Numbered from the stretch's first letter, positions 33,805 through 42,159 are shown. The stretch: 64,000 nucleotides of DNA from Clostridia bacterium (GCA_017429505.1 JAFROW010000009.1:229337-293336); one strand, 5' to 3'. Numbers and translations are program-made. The notes: a model not told the origin generated them from the letters alone.

Positions 33805-34719
33805 TCACTTTATATTTAACAATTTTAAAATTATTGCCATCCTCATATATTTACCATATTCTGCCTGTCTAAAATATGCTGCTCTTGGATCATCATCAAT
33901 TTCTGTTGATATTTCATTTACCCTTGGAAGAGGATGCAAAATACATAAATCATTTTTGGCTTTTTCTAATTTTTGTTTGTCTAAAATATATACATCTTTA
34001 AGTCGTACATATTCTTCCTCATTTAAAAATCTTTCTTTTTGAACTCTTGTCATATACAAAATGTCTAACTTATCTATGTTTTCTTCTAAACTTTCTGTTT
34101 CTGTATACTCAATGTTTTTTTTATCTAAAAAATCTTGTTTTAAATACTCCGGAATTTTTAGTTCTTTTGGTGAAATTAGAACAAATTTTATGTTCTCATA
34201 CCTTGAAAGAGCTATAATTAGAGAATGGACAGTTCTTCCAAATTTCAAATCTCCGCATAGTCCTACTGTAAAATTATCTAGTCTACCTTTTTCTTGACTA
34301 ATTGTTAACAAATCTAAAAGTGTTTGTGTTGGATGATTGTGTCCGCCGTCTCCTGCATTTATTATAGGTACATTTGAATTATTTGCTGCAACAATTGGAG
34401 CTCCTTCTTTTGGATGTCTCATAGCAATTATATCTGAATAACTACTTACAACTTTTATTGTATCTGCTAAAGTCTCACCTTTTTGTGTTGAAGAGCTATC
34501 TGCAGATGAAAATCCTAAAACACTTCCTCCTAAACTAAGCATTGCAGATTCAAAACTTAATCTTGTTCTTGTACTTGGTTCAAAAAATAAAGTTGCAAGT
34601 ATTTTTCCTTTGCACTTTTCTAGATACTTTTCTTTATTAGAAATAATATCTTTTGATACTTCAATTAATTCATCAATTTCTTCTGTTGAAAAATCTTCAA
34701 TTCCAATTAAATTTCTCAT
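33805..34719 (-). CDS. pyrB: Aspartate carbamoyltransferase catalytic subunit
   Basis: A 304-residue transcarbamoylase committing carbamoyl phosphate and aspartate to pyrimidine synthesis. Motifs: [16 protein letters not shown] (carbamoyl phosphate loop), [48 protein letters not shown] and [11 protein letters not shown]. It is the first gene of the pyrBI unit, preceded by a consensus promoter, a short leader peptide and a terminator-like attenuator. Other pyr genes are not in the window. Confidence 0.97.
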   Translation of the reverse strand: MRNLIGIEDFSTEEIDELIEVSKDIISNKEKYLEKCKGKILATLFFEPSTRTRLSFESAMLSLGGSVLGFSSADSSSTQKGETLADTIKVVSSYSDIIAMRHPKEGAPIVAANNSNVPIINAGDGGHNHPTQTLLDLLTISQEKGRLDNFTVGLCGDLKFGRTVHSLIIALSRYENIKFVLISPKELKIPEYLKQDFLDKKNIEYTETESLEENIDKLDILYMTRVQKERFLNEEEYVRLKDVYILDKQKLEKAKNDLCILHPLPRVNEISTEIDDDPRAAYFRQAEYGKYMRMAIILKLLNIK

Positions 34720-34797
34720 TTTTTACTCAATTCCTTTCATCTTCTTCTAAAAAATATTTTTCATTCCTGCAGTTTAAAAAATAACTAATCATAAAAT

Positions 34798-34845
34798 AAA
34801 AACTAGGTAATAAATGTATATAAACACTTAAAACACCTAGTTTTT
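34798..34845 (-). terminator. Attenuator hairpin of the pyrBI leader
   Basis: AAAAACTAGGT and ACCTAGTTTTT form a perfect 11-bp stem followed by ATTTTA-type T-rich sequence on the minus strand. The leader peptide's stop codon lies inside the 5' arm, so a ribosome at the end of the leader would block folding. Confidence 0.8.
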
Positions 34846-34890
34846 CTCGTTTTTTATTAAATTATTTTTATTTATATTTGCTATTTTCAT
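34837..34890 (-). CDS. pyrBI leader peptide, 17 aa
   Basis: ATG with a good GGGAGGG ribosome binding site, encoding MKIANINKNNLIKNEKN and ending TAG inside the attenuator stem. The layout (promoter, translated leader, overlapping terminator, pyrB) parallels pyrL-pyrBI of enteric bacteria, where UTP level sets RNA polymerase pausing and the coupling of translation to termination. The regulatory function is inference; the ORF, ribosome binding site and hairpin are seen. Confidence 0.6.
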   Translation of the reverse strand: MKIANINKNNLIKNEKN

Positions 34891-34918
34891 CACAAACCCT
34901 CCCTTAATAATTATTTTA

Positions 34919-34947
34919 ATTATATTATTAAAAAGAAGGTTTGTCAA
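34919..34947 (-). promoter_or_regulatory. Consensus promoter of pyrBI
   Basis: TTGACA (34942-34947) and TATAAT (34919-34924), both perfect, with a 17-base spacer. Very similar in sequence to the promoter at 35504-35531. Confidence 0.85.
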
Positions 34948-34997
34948 CAACATATTTTTTAAAATTGATTTTATATTTATGATATAGATATTAAATC

Positions 34998-35480
34998 TTA
35001 TAAATGCCAGTTTTCTAATTTATACTTATCTGTATTAGCTAATATCTCTATTTGCTTCCTTATTTCCATAACATCTTCTATATTTATTGGTTCTATTTCA
35101 TTATAATAATCAGAAAATTGATTTGGAAAATATAAAGCTTCTCCCCATTTTTGTTTATCTGAATATTCCGTTCTTCCATATAAATGCAAATGTGTAGCAG
35201 GTTTCTTTCCATTAAGGAATGCCCAATTCCCATTGTCTTGATAATTAATTCTTCTAACTTTAATTCCTCTTATATTCATTGCTTTTTCATACGCTTCTCC
35301 TGCTAGTGCAGTAAGCCTTATTAATTCTATTAATTCTTTCGGTGAAAACTCATACATATTCTGTGGAGGGTTCTCTTTTTTCTTAATATAAATGTGTCCA
35401 CCTTCTTTTCTTGTAATGTGTGGTTTATTTGGTATTCTTAAAAAAAAATTTTCTGTTTCATAAATGATTTTATTTTCCAT
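34998..35480 (-). CDS. HIT-like domain protein
   Basis: A 160-residue soluble protein. The motif THLHLYGRT near residue 95 resembles the histidine triad region of HIT-superfamily nucleotide hydrolases and transferases, and the strand GHIYIKKKE precedes a helix rich in Leu and Glu. The triad is not fully canonical, so activity is uncertain. ATG at 35480 follows GAGGAG. It has its own near-consensus promoter that looks duplicated relative to that of pyrBI, downstream on the same strand. Confidence 0.55.
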   Translation of the reverse strand: MENKIIYETENFFLRIPNKPHITRKEGGHIYIKKKENPPQNMYEFSPKELIELIRLTALAGEAYEKAMNIRGIKVRRINYQDNGNWAFLNGKKPATHLHLYGRTEYSDKQKWGEALYFPNQFSDYYNEIEPINIEDVMEIRKQIEILANTDKYKLENWHL

Positions 35481-35503
35481 AGTATTCAACTCCTCTTTTT
35501 CTA

Positions 35504-35531
35504 ATTATATCATTAAAAAAGGGTTTGTCAA
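35504..35531 (-). promoter_or_regulatory. Promoter of the HIT-like gene
   Basis: TTGACA (35526-35531) and TATAAT (35504-35509) with a 16-base spacer. Confidence 0.75.
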
Positions 35532-35618
35532 CACATTAAAGTCATAATATCGCAAAAATATAGAAAATATTGAAGTTAATTCTCCCTATATCCTCTAATG
35601 CTATTTTTATTACAATCA

Positions 35619-36071
35619 TTATTTCTCATTATAAATTTTCTGTAAAAGTGCCTCTTCTAAAGTTTTAGAGAAATTTATTCTTAAGCTTTCAGCCTTACTA
35701 TTTATCCACTTTGGAATATTTACAGTTTTTTTTACCAACTCTTTACCCCATTTTTCTGCATATTGGTTAATATCTACTACAATATAAGTTTTAAATTTAG
35801 ATTTATAGTCCCAATCTTCAATATCTAGGCTTTTTTCATAATCTTCAAGAGATAAGTCTTCAATTTTACTAGCTATAGGTATTTTATTTTTTTCTTCCAT
35901 TTCATCTAATACAAGACCTGCAATTAATTCCTCAGTCATATTCATTGCCTCTTCTAAATTACTTCCACAAGTTGTAGCACTCACATTTAATTCCTTTTCT
36001 AAGTCTGGCACAAAAACCGAATAAGTACCATTACTTTCTTCAAAAAATAAAACTGGATATATAACTTTCAT
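35619..36071 (-). CDS. HicB-like antitoxin family protein (orphan)
   Basis: A 150-residue protein. The N-terminal half is HicB-like (KVIYPVLFFEESNGTYSVFVPDL, CGSNLEEAMNMTEELIAGLV), a degenerate RNase H-type fold, and the C-terminus VKKTVNIPKWINSKAESLRI then NFSKTLEEALL is the usual DNA-binding extension. HicB antitoxins pair with the small HicA mRNA interferase, but no HicA ORF is visible next to it; its neighbours are an unknown 168-aa protein upstream and the HIT-like gene downstream. AGGAGG precedes the ATG. Confidence 0.78.
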   Translation of the reverse strand: MKVIYPVLFFEESNGTYSVFVPDLEKELNVSATTCGSNLEEAMNMTEELIAGLVLDEMEEKNKIPIASKIEDLSLEDYEKSLDIEDWDYKSKFKTYIVVDINQYAEKWGKELVKKTVNIPKWINSKAESLRINFSKTLEEALLQKIYNEK

Positions 36072-36105
36072 ACTAACCTCCTATTATACTACGTATTGTC
36101 AATAA

Positions 36106-36612
36106 CTAAATCTTCTTCGTATTCAAAATATTCTCATATTTTTGAGATAATTCCGAAATATCCACATCAGAGTCTCCTACATGAAAACATTCTACTAATT
36201 TAATATTTTTTTTAATGTCTCTATTTATTTTACTTTTGATATTTTTTATATAGTTAAAACTCCCATTCACTATAACAATTATATTTTTTTCTTCATTCTC
36301 TATATTTGTATCTATTATTCCCCTTTTTAATAAACTAATTTCAGCATTATTCAAAAATTCATTAAGCCTTTCAATCTCTATGTCATCTGTATTTTTCCAG
36401 TTTAGATTTCTTATTTTTTCTTTATCAATTCCACTTAAATTCACTTTATTTAATAAAACATTTATACTTTCTTCTAAATTTTTTTCTGTATATATTATTA
36501 TTTTATTTTTATCTATTTTTTCTTTTATATATGGCAATAAAATCATTTCTAAATGATAATCGCTCACATAGAATAGTCCTGTTTTTTCTAATATTTGTTC
36601 TTCCGTAACCAT
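36106..36612 (-). CDS. Hypothetical protein upstream of the HicB-like gene
   Basis: A 168-residue soluble protein (LEMILLPYIKEKIDKNKIII, NIIVIVNGSFNYIKNIKSKI). Alternating hydrophobic strands and Lys/Glu-rich helices suggest an alpha/beta fold, but I do not recognise it. It is 34 bases upstream of the HicB-like gene and has a promoter with an operator-like palindrome, so the two may form a small regulated operon. Confidence 0.6.
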   Translation of the reverse strand: MVTEEQILEKTGLFYVSDYHLEMILLPYIKEKIDKNKIIIYTEKNLEESINVLLNKVNLSGIDKEKIRNLNWKNTDDIEIERLNEFLNNAEISLLKRGIIDTNIENEEKNIIVIVNGSFNYIKNIKSKINRDIKKNIKLVECFHVGDSDVDISELSQKYENILNTKKI

Positions 36613-36642
36613 TTAAACATCATTCCTTCCTCATTTGCTTAC

Positions 36643-36677
36643 TGGTAAATTTTACCATTTTATTTTAAACATGTCAA
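36643..36677 (-). promoter_or_regulatory. Promoter with operator-like palindrome
   Basis: TTGACA (36672-36677) and TAAAAT (36649-36654) with a 17-base spacer. The 15-base palindrome TGGTAAATTTTACCA (36643-36657) covers the -10 box, suggesting autoregulation, for example by the HicB-like product. Confidence 0.65.
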
Positions 36678-36707
36678 TAATATTTCAAACAAAATTAATA
36701 AATATTT

Positions 36708-36714
36708 TTCGACA
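36708..36714 (-). promoter_or_regulatory. Single Spo0A-like box
   Basis: ATTTGTCGAAAAA on the minus strand contains a perfect TGTCGAA in an extended-consensus setting, between the divergent 36106-36612 gene and spoIIR. Confidence 0.45.
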
Positions 36715-36745
36715 AATCCCTGATTTAGTTATTTACGTAAGCTTT

Positions 36746-36774
36746 GTATATTTTTTTTATTTTTGGAAATAATT
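36746..36774 (+). promoter_or_regulatory. Sigma-F-like promoter upstream of spoIIR
   Basis: GTATA (36746-36750), a 14-base spacer and GGAAATAATT (36765-36774) match the forespore sigma-F consensus GYATA / GGNNANAHTR at all but one position. In Bacillus spoIIR is transcribed by sigma-F. Confidence 0.5.
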
Positions 36775-36864
36775 TATATAAAAGTTTAAAATTGAAAAAC
36801 AATTATAATTTTTGATATGTCATAATTATATTTTTTTCAATTAAAAATGGAGGAAAACTTAATA

Positions 36865-37503
36865 ATGAAAAAATTAAAAATTATTATTACATTAGCTTTT
36901 CTTTTTGCAATATTTGTATTTACATGTGCATATTCTTATGTTTCAGCAATTTCAGATAATTTATATAACAGTATTTTCAGACTTCATGTAATTGCAAATA
37001 GTGACTCTGAAGAAGACCAAAATATGAAATATATCGTAAGAGATAATTTAATAAATTATATAAATGATAACTGCAATAATTTATCTTCTAAAGATGAAGT
37101 TATTCAATATGCGCAAAGTCACCTTGACCAAATTAAACAAATTGCAGAAAATACAATAAAAGAAAATGGCTTCAATTATCCTGTTCAAGTTGAAATTGGG
37201 AACTTCGAATTTCCAACTAAAAACTATGGAGACATATCTTTTCCTGCAGGATTTTATGATGCCTTAAGAATAAAAATTGGTAAAAGTTCAGGCAAAAATT
37301 GGTGGTGTGTAATGTTCCCTCCCCTATGTTTTGTAGATACAACTACTGGAATTGTGCCTGATTCTTCAAAAGAAGAATTGCAACAAAATCTTTCAGATGA
37401 AAATTACATGATAGTTTCTGAATCAGATAATTCTAGTGTTGCTTTTAAATTTAAAATTGTAGAATTATTCGAAAAGGCAGGAATAGTTACAGCTAAAAAT
37501 TAA
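36865..37503 (+). CDS. spoIIR: Stage II sporulation protein R
   Basis: A 212-residue exported signalling protein made in the forespore; it triggers SpoIIGA to process pro-sigma-E in the mother cell. N-terminal hydrophobic signal segment (residues 5-24), then IFRLHVIANSDSEEDQ, FPAGFYDALRIKIGKSSGKN, the WWCVMFPPLCF signature, and a C-terminal SVAFKFKIVELFEK. ATG at 36865 is chosen because GGAGG (inside an upstream in-frame ATG codon stretch) lies about 10 bases before it. Confidence 0.96.
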   Translation: MKKLKIIITLAFLFAIFVFTCAYSYVSAISDNLYNSIFRLHVIANSDSEEDQNMKYIVRDNLINYINDNCNNLSSKDEVIQYAQSHLDQIKQIAENTIKENGFNYPVQVEIGNFEFPTKNYGDISFPAGFYDALRIKIGKSSGKNWWCVMFPPLCFVDTTTGIVPDSSKEELQQNLSDENYMIVSESDNSSVAFKFKIVELFEKAGIVTAKN

Positions 37504-37576
37504 AAAATATACATTGATTTTATCCATTAGCAGATAATATATAAATTATTTTACATTATCTTTTTTAAAAAACGTC

Positions 37577-37605
37577 TTGTAAATATGTAAATTTTATGAT
37601 ATAGT
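37577..37605 (+). promoter_or_regulatory. Probable promoter of murA
   Basis: TTGTAA and TATAGT separated by 17 bases. Confidence 0.5.
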
Positions 37606-37647
37606 TGAAATATTAGAATTGTAACAATACAAATGGGGGTAATATAT

Positions 37648-38907
37648 TTGGAAAAATTAGTCATAACAGGAGGAACTCCTTTAAAAGGAGAAGTAACAAT
37701 AAGTGGTGCAAAAAACGCAGCTGTAGCAATTTTACCTGCTACACTTTTAGTAGATGGAATATGTAAAATTAATAATTTGCCTAATATAAGTGATGTAAAG
37801 ATATATTGTGAAATATTAGAAGCATTAGGTGCAAAAATAACATGGAATGGAAAAAATGAGATAACAATAGATACAAGAAATATTACAACCACAGAGGCTC
37901 CTTTAGATTTAACAAGTAAATTTAGGGCATCTTACTACATAATAGGCGCATTGCTTGGAAGAAAAGGATCTGTAGCAGTTGGTATGCCAGGTGGTTGTAA
38001 ATTAGGTGCTAGACCTATTGATCAGCATATAAAAGGATTTGAAGCATTAGGTGCAGAAGTAGAAACAACTCAAGGAAAAATAGTCGCAAAAGCTAATAAA
38101 CTTGTTGGTAATTCTATTTATATGGATATAACCTCTGTAGGAGCTACAATAAATATAATGCTTGCAGCTGTCTTAGCAAAAGGTACAACTATAATTGATA
38201 ATGCAGCAAAAGAACCTCATATAGTTGATGTTGCAAATTTTCTAAATACTATGGGGGCAGACATTAGAGGTGCAGGAACAGATACAATAAAAATAATTGG
38301 CAAAAAAAAGCTAAAAGGTAATGCAAATTATTCTGTAGTTCCTGATCAAATAGAAGCCGGTACATTTATGGTTGCAGCAGTAGCCTCAAAAGGTGATATT
38401 ATTTTAAAAAATTGTATAACAAAGCACTTAGAGTGTATCACTGCTAAAATTCTCGAAGTTGGTGGACAAATAGAAGATTATGGAGATAGCATTAGAGTTT
38501 TTTGTACAAAAAGACCAACAAAAGCAAATATAAAAACACTTCCATATCCTGGATTTCCAACTGATATGCAATCACAAATGGGAGTTTTATTATCAATTGC
38601 TGACGGAACAAGTGTTATAAGTGAAAGTATTTGGGAATCACGATTCCAATATACTGATGAATTAAAAAAAATGGGAGCAAATATTATTGCAAATGGAAAA
38701 ACAGCAATATTTGAAGGTGTTAAAGAACTAATTGGTTCACCTGTATATGCTCCAGATTTACGTGCTGCGGCTGCTTTGGTTGTAGCGGGAATAATTGCAA
38801 AAGGAAAAACTGAAATATACAATTTAGAGTATTTAGACAGAGGATACGAAAATCTAGAAGAAAAATTCCGTAACCTTGGTGCTAAAATAGAAAGGGTAAC
38901 AGAATAA
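37648..38907 (+). CDS. murA: UDP-N-acetylglucosamine 1-carboxyvinyltransferase
   Basis: A 419-residue enzyme catalysing the first committed step of peptidoglycan synthesis, transfer of enolpyruvate from PEP to UDP-GlcNAc. Motifs: TISGAKNAAVAILPATLL, the catalytic cysteine in MPGGCKLGARPIDQH (fosfomycin-target position), FPTDMQSQMGVLLSIADG and APDLRAAAALVVAGI. TTG at 37648 is the likely start (MEKLVITGG), with GGGGG upstream; an in-frame ATG five codons earlier lacks a ribosome binding site. The metal-dependent hydrolase gene yycJ follows after 9 bases. Confidence 0.96.
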   Translation: MEKLVITGGTPLKGEVTISGAKNAAVAILPATLLVDGICKINNLPNISDVKIYCEILEALGAKITWNGKNEITIDTRNITTTEAPLDLTSKFRASYYIIGALLGRKGSVAVGMPGGCKLGARPIDQHIKGFEALGAEVETTQGKIVAKANKLVGNSIYMDITSVGATINIMLAAVLAKGTTIIDNAAKEPHIVDVANFLNTMGADIRGAGTDTIKIIGKKKLKGNANYSVVPDQIEAGTFMVAAVASKGDIILKNCITKHLECITAKILEVGGQIEDYGDSIRVFCTKRPTKANIKTLPYPGFPTDMQSQMGVLLSIADGTSVISESIWESRFQYTDELKKMGANIIANGKTAIFEGVKELIGSPVYAPDLRAAAALVVAGIIAKGKTEIYNLEYLDRGYENLEEKFRNLGAKIERVTE

Positions 38908-38916
38908 GGATAAAAC

Positions 38917-39705
38917 ATGTTAAATTTTTGTAGTTTATATAGTGGTAGTAGTGGTAATTGTCTATATGTAGAATCTGAAAATGCAAAAGTACTAATAGAT
39001 GCAGGTGTTAGTTTAAAAAAAATTGAAGCAGGACTTAAAACTTTAAATGTAGATCCTGCTTCATTAGATGGCATATTAGTTACACACGAGCATTCTGATC
39101 ACATTCAAAGTTTAGGAAATCTTTCAAAAAAATTTAATTTGCCTGTGTTTGCTAATTCAGAAACTTTAGATAGCATGCCAAAACAAACAGATAAAATATC
39201 ATCACAAAATATCAAAAAGTTTAAAATAAAAGAAAATTTTTCTATAAAAGATATCGAAATCACACCTTTTGCTATTCCACATGATGCAGCAAATCCATGC
39301 GGTTTCAATATATCTAGTAATTCAGAAAAAATAAGCATTGCAACTGATATAGGTCACATGACAAATGAAATTTTAAAACAACTTGAAGCTAGTAAATTTA
39401 TACTTTTAGAATCCAATTATGATACAGAGGTTCTAAAATGTTCTAAATATCCATACATATTAAAACAGCGTATAGCAGGTCCTAATGGGCATCTCTCAAA
39501 TGAAGTTGCAAGTAAAGTAATTAATTATTTATTACAAGGAAATTTAGAAACTGCCATGCTAGGGCATCTAAGTAAAGAAAGCAATTTTCCTGAACTTGCG
39601 TACCAAACTGTAGTTGATGAACTATTACGTTCAGGCACAGATGTTTCAAAACTTACTCTATCTGTTGCAAGTAGAGATAAAGTTGGTAAATTAATTCATA
39701 TATAA
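38917..39705 (+). CDS. yycJ: Metallo-beta-lactamase fold hydrolase, YycJ/WalJ-like
   Basis: A 262-residue MBL-fold protein: FCSLYSGSSGNCLYVE at the N-terminus (typical of YycJ), the metal motif VTHEHSDHIQSL (HxHxDH), DAANPCGFNISS, ATDIGHMTN and MLGHLSKESN. YycJ/WalJ is a putative 5' exonuclease linked to the WalRK regulon, although here it follows murA rather than walRK. Separated from murA by 9 bases, so one operon. Confidence 0.9.
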   Translation: MLNFCSLYSGSSGNCLYVESENAKVLIDAGVSLKKIEAGLKTLNVDPASLDGILVTHEHSDHIQSLGNLSKKFNLPVFANSETLDSMPKQTDKISSQNIKKFKIKENFSIKDIEITPFAIPHDAANPCGFNISSNSEKISIATDIGHMTNEILKQLEASKFILLESNYDTEVLKCSKYPYILKQRIAGPNGHLSNEVASKVINYLLQGNLETAMLGHLSKESNFPELAYQTVVDELLRSGTDVSKLTLSVASRDKVGKLIHI

Positions 39706-39708
39706 GTA

Positions 39709-39869
39709 TTGTAGAGAAAATAACTATTTTAGATTAGTGGCAAAAAGAAACAATAAGGGAAGAAGCCACATATTAAAAATATATATTATAAAATTAATTA
39801 TAGGGGCAATTATTTTTATAATTAAAATTTATGGGGTAATTATCTTGAACTAGATTATTTTCTCTACAA
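39709..39869. repeat. Long inverted repeat after yycJ
   Basis: TTGTAGAGAAAATAA (39709-39723) and its exact inverse (39855-39869) bracket about 130 bases of AT-rich DNA with further internal symmetry (AATTATAGGGGCAATTA). It could end the murA-yycJ transcript or be a miniature element. Confidence 0.7.
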
Positions 39870-39930
39870 GATTAAAAACAGTTTTTATTATATTCTAACT
39901 ATCTGAAATATAATTTTTTTGAATTTCAAA

Positions 39931-40041
39931 TTATTTAGTTATTTCTTTAATTAAAATTTTTGATAAAATTCTTGTTAATAAAAATCTAATTATTGTAAAA
40001 ATAAATACAAATAATAAAATTCTTGAAAAAATAAATACCAT
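39931..40041 (-). CDS. 36-aa hydrophobic small protein with its own promoter
   Basis: ATG with an AAAGGA ribosome binding site 9 bases away encodes MVFIFSRILLFVFIFTIIRF followed by LLTRILSKILIKEITK: one membrane helix with basic residues at the C-terminal side. It has a near-consensus promoter (40090-40118) and a plausible Spo0A-box pair. I know no family for it. The dedicated promoter makes it more than a chance ORF; it may be a sporulation-linked membrane peptide. Confidence 0.55.
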   Translation of the reverse strand: MVFIFSRILLFVFIFTIIRFLLTRILSKILIKEITK

Positions 40042-40089
40042 TATTTTAATTCCTTTGAACAAATTTGAATTGTTTCTCAATTCATTTTT

Positions 40090-40118
40090 ATTTTACAACA
40101 TTTTCCATAATTTGTCAA
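40090..40118 (-). promoter_or_regulatory. Promoter of the 36-aa gene
   Basis: TTGACA (40113-40118) and TAAAAT (40090-40095) with a 17-base spacer. Confidence 0.75.
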
Positions 40119-40127
40119 GAAAAACTT

Positions 40128-40144
40128 TTCGACGAAATCCGACA
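40128..40144 (-). promoter_or_regulatory. Paired degenerate Spo0A-like boxes
   Basis: TGTCGGA (40138-40144) and CGTCGAA (40128-40134), each one mismatch from TGTCGAA, with starts 10 bases apart, just upstream of the -35 box. The same 10-base spacing is seen at 11750-11766. Confidence 0.45.
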
Positions 40145-40191
40145 AATATTGATATGCAGGCATATTTATTAAGATTTATGTACAACATTTT

Positions 40192-40728
40192 TCAAAAAAT
40201 CCTCAAAAGAATTCGCCAGATTGCAACAGATACAATCATTCCAGTTAAGTCAGCTGCCAGTGCAGCAAACAAAATAAATCTAATTTTCTTTATATTTACA
40301 GAGCTTGTGTAAACTGCAATAGTATATAATGTAGTTTCTGTTGAACCCATTATCGTTCCAACCATTAAGCCAATTAAAGAATCTACTCCAAATTTTTTCA
40401 TTAAATCTGTTGCAACTGCAATCGAACCACTTCCAGAAATTGGTCTTAAAATTGCAAGTGGCATTATTTCTGCTGGAATTTTTGCAAAATTTAAAACTAG
40501 TTTAATTAAATTAATTATAAAATCTAAAATACCCGAACTGCTAAGAGCTCCAATAGCTAAAAAAAGCCCCACCAAAGTTGGAAATATTTTTATAACCATT
40601 TTTATTCCATCATTTGCCCCTTTTAAAAAAATATCAAATACATTTTTTCTTTCGAAAATTCCATATAATAATATAATTAAAATAGCAGTTGGAACTGCAA
40701 ATATTGAAATATAATTTAAAAATTTCAT
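40192..40728 (-). CDS. spmB: Spore maturation protein B
   Basis: A 178-residue membrane protein with several hydrophobic helices. AVPTAILIILLYGIFERKNV, IFLKGANDGIKMVIKIFPTL, VGLFLAIGALSSSGILDFII, MPLAILRPISGSGSIA and GTIMGSTETTLYTIAVY are characteristic of SpmB (nucleoside recognition/Gate domain family). SpmA and SpmB promote core dehydration of spores. It is downstream of spmA, separated by a hairpin element of the conserved-loop family. Confidence 0.94.
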   Translation of the reverse strand: MKFLNYISIFAVPTAILIILLYGIFERKNVFDIFLKGANDGIKMVIKIFPTLVGLFLAIGALSSSGILDFIINLIKLVLNFAKIPAEIMPLAILRPISGSGSIAVATDLMKKFGVDSLIGLMVGTIMGSTETTLYTIAVYTSSVNIKKIRFILFAALAADLTGMIVSVAIWRILLRIF

Positions 40729-40739
40729 ATTATTTTTTA

Positions 40740-40848
40740 TTACAATTCACAGCTAAATTTATTTTTAGAATAAAAAATTATTCTAAAGTTAAAGAATTTA
40801 AATGAAGCAAATTATTTTTTTATTCAATATTAAACTACAAATTGTAAT
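40740..40848. repeat. Hairpin element with conserved loop, copy B, between spmA and spmB
   Basis: GAATAAAAAATTATTCT (40768-40784) pairs imperfectly with AAATTATTTTTTTATTC. The loop AAAGTTAAAGAATTTAAATG resembles copies A and C. A second outer pair, TTACAATT (40740-40747) and AATTGTAA, encloses the whole. Confidence 0.65.
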
Positions 40849-40854
40849 TTCCTT

Positions 40855-41433
40855 TCATAATTTTAGTTTAATACAAATTTTTGTAATAGCTAATCCCACA
40901 ATCGCTGCACAAATTGTGGAAAACCATACTGCAAAAATAATTTTTGTAGGTTGAAGAGAACCTAAAGACATTCTTATACTTATTACAGTAGTCGGAATTA
41001 TTTGAATTGAGGCAGTATTTAGAATAATAAAAGTTGCCATATCATCTGTTAATCTTTCTTTATTTTTATTATTATCTTGCATACTTTTCATCGCTTTAAG
41101 ACCAAGAGGCGTGGCTGCATTTCCAAGTCCTAACATATTTGCTACAATATTCATAGAAATCTCTTCATGTATTTTTTTATTATTTTTATTTTCTGGAAAT
41201 AGAAAATTTACAAGAGGACTTAAGATTTTATTTATTCTATTAATTAATTTTGTATTAGATGCAATTTCCATAAGTCCATTCCACAAACACATTGTTCCTA
41301 ATAAAGTTATAGTAAGCTCTACAGCCGTTTTTGTATACTCAAAAATCGCATTATTTACATTTTCTAGCCTACCACTGAAAATTGCATATATATATGAAAT
41401 TATTATAAAAATTGGCCAAATAATATTTAACAT
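40855..41433 (-). CDS. spmA: Spore maturation protein A
   Basis: A 192-residue membrane protein. LNIIWPIFIIISYIYAIFSG, TAVELTITLLGTMCLWNGL, ISMNIVANMLGLGNAATPLG, LKAMKSMQDNN and FIILNTASIQIIPTTVISIR are the conserved SpmA blocks of the Gate-domain family. It acts with SpmB in spore cortex and core maturation. It is the first gene of the pair. Confidence 0.95.
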   Translation of the reverse strand: MLNIIWPIFIIISYIYAIFSGRLENVNNAIFEYTKTAVELTITLLGTMCLWNGLMEIASNTKLINRINKILSPLVNFLFPENKNNKKIHEEISMNIVANMLGLGNAATPLGLKAMKSMQDNNKNKERLTDDMATFIILNTASIQIIPTTVISIRMSLGSLQPTKIIFAVWFSTICAAIVGLAITKICIKLKL

Positions 41434-41685
41434 TTGTTTTTACCTCTGATAAATAGTATTCTTATGATTTTTTTTTAGTACTCTAAAATAACAATTCTTC
41501 AAACATATAGCATTATTTTGGCATAGCTATAATCTCCAACTTTAAATATAAATATAATTATAACAATTACTAAAATCAATTATATTTTATTATTGAAAAT
41601 TAAATATTATTTTAATATAATATTATTGAAAAATTTTGCACGAAAACACTATTTTAAATCGTATTTAAAGTAGAAGGAGGAAAAA

Positions 41686-42159
41686 ATGAAAGTAAAAATT
41701 GATGAATTAATAGAAGTATATTCAAATATGATATTGCAAATTGCATACCAAAATCTTTTTAATAAATCTGATGCAGAAGATGTAGCACAAGAAGTATTTA
41801 TCAAATTGATAAATACTCTTGATAAATTAAAGAACAACGAACATATAAAAGCATGGCTTATTCGAGTGACTATAAACTTAAGTAAAGATTATAACAAAAG
41901 TTTTTGGAATAAAAATACTACTGCAATAGATGAAGAATTAAAATATTTTGATGAAGAAAACCAAGAAGTTTTTAAAGAGCTTTCAAAATTAAACCCAGAT
42001 TATCGAAATATTATTTATTTGTATTATTATCAAGGGTATAGAATAGCCGAAATTTCTGAAATATTATCAATGAATCAAAATACTGTAAGTTCATATTTAA
42101 CAAGAGCTCGAAAGGAATTTAAAAATATATTGGAAGATGGAGGTGAGACTTATGCCTAA
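41686..42159 (+). CDS. ECF sigma factor
   Basis: A 157-residue sigma-70 family factor of the extracytoplasmic function group. Region 2: SNMILQIAYQNLFNKSDAED and VAQEVFIKLINTLDKL; region 4: LNPDYRNIIYLYYYQGYRIA and EISEILSMNQNTVSSYLTRAR. There is no region 3. It overlaps the following anti-sigma gene by 8 bases, so the two are translationally coupled, the standard ECF arrangement. The start has a GGAGG. The target promoters are unknown. Confidence 0.93.
   Translation: MKVKIDELIEVYSNMILQIAYQNLFNKSDAEDVAQEVFIKLINTLDKLKNNEHIKAWLIRVTINLSKDYNKSFWNKNTTAIDEELKYFDEENQEVFKELSKLNPDYRNIIYLYYYQGYRIAEISEILSMNQNTVSSYLTRARKEFKNILEDGGETYA

Noticed and set aside
36071..36100. Promoter with TTGACA and TATAAT before the HicB-like gene
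   Set aside because: The two boxes are only 8 bases apart, which cannot serve one sigma-A holoenzyme.
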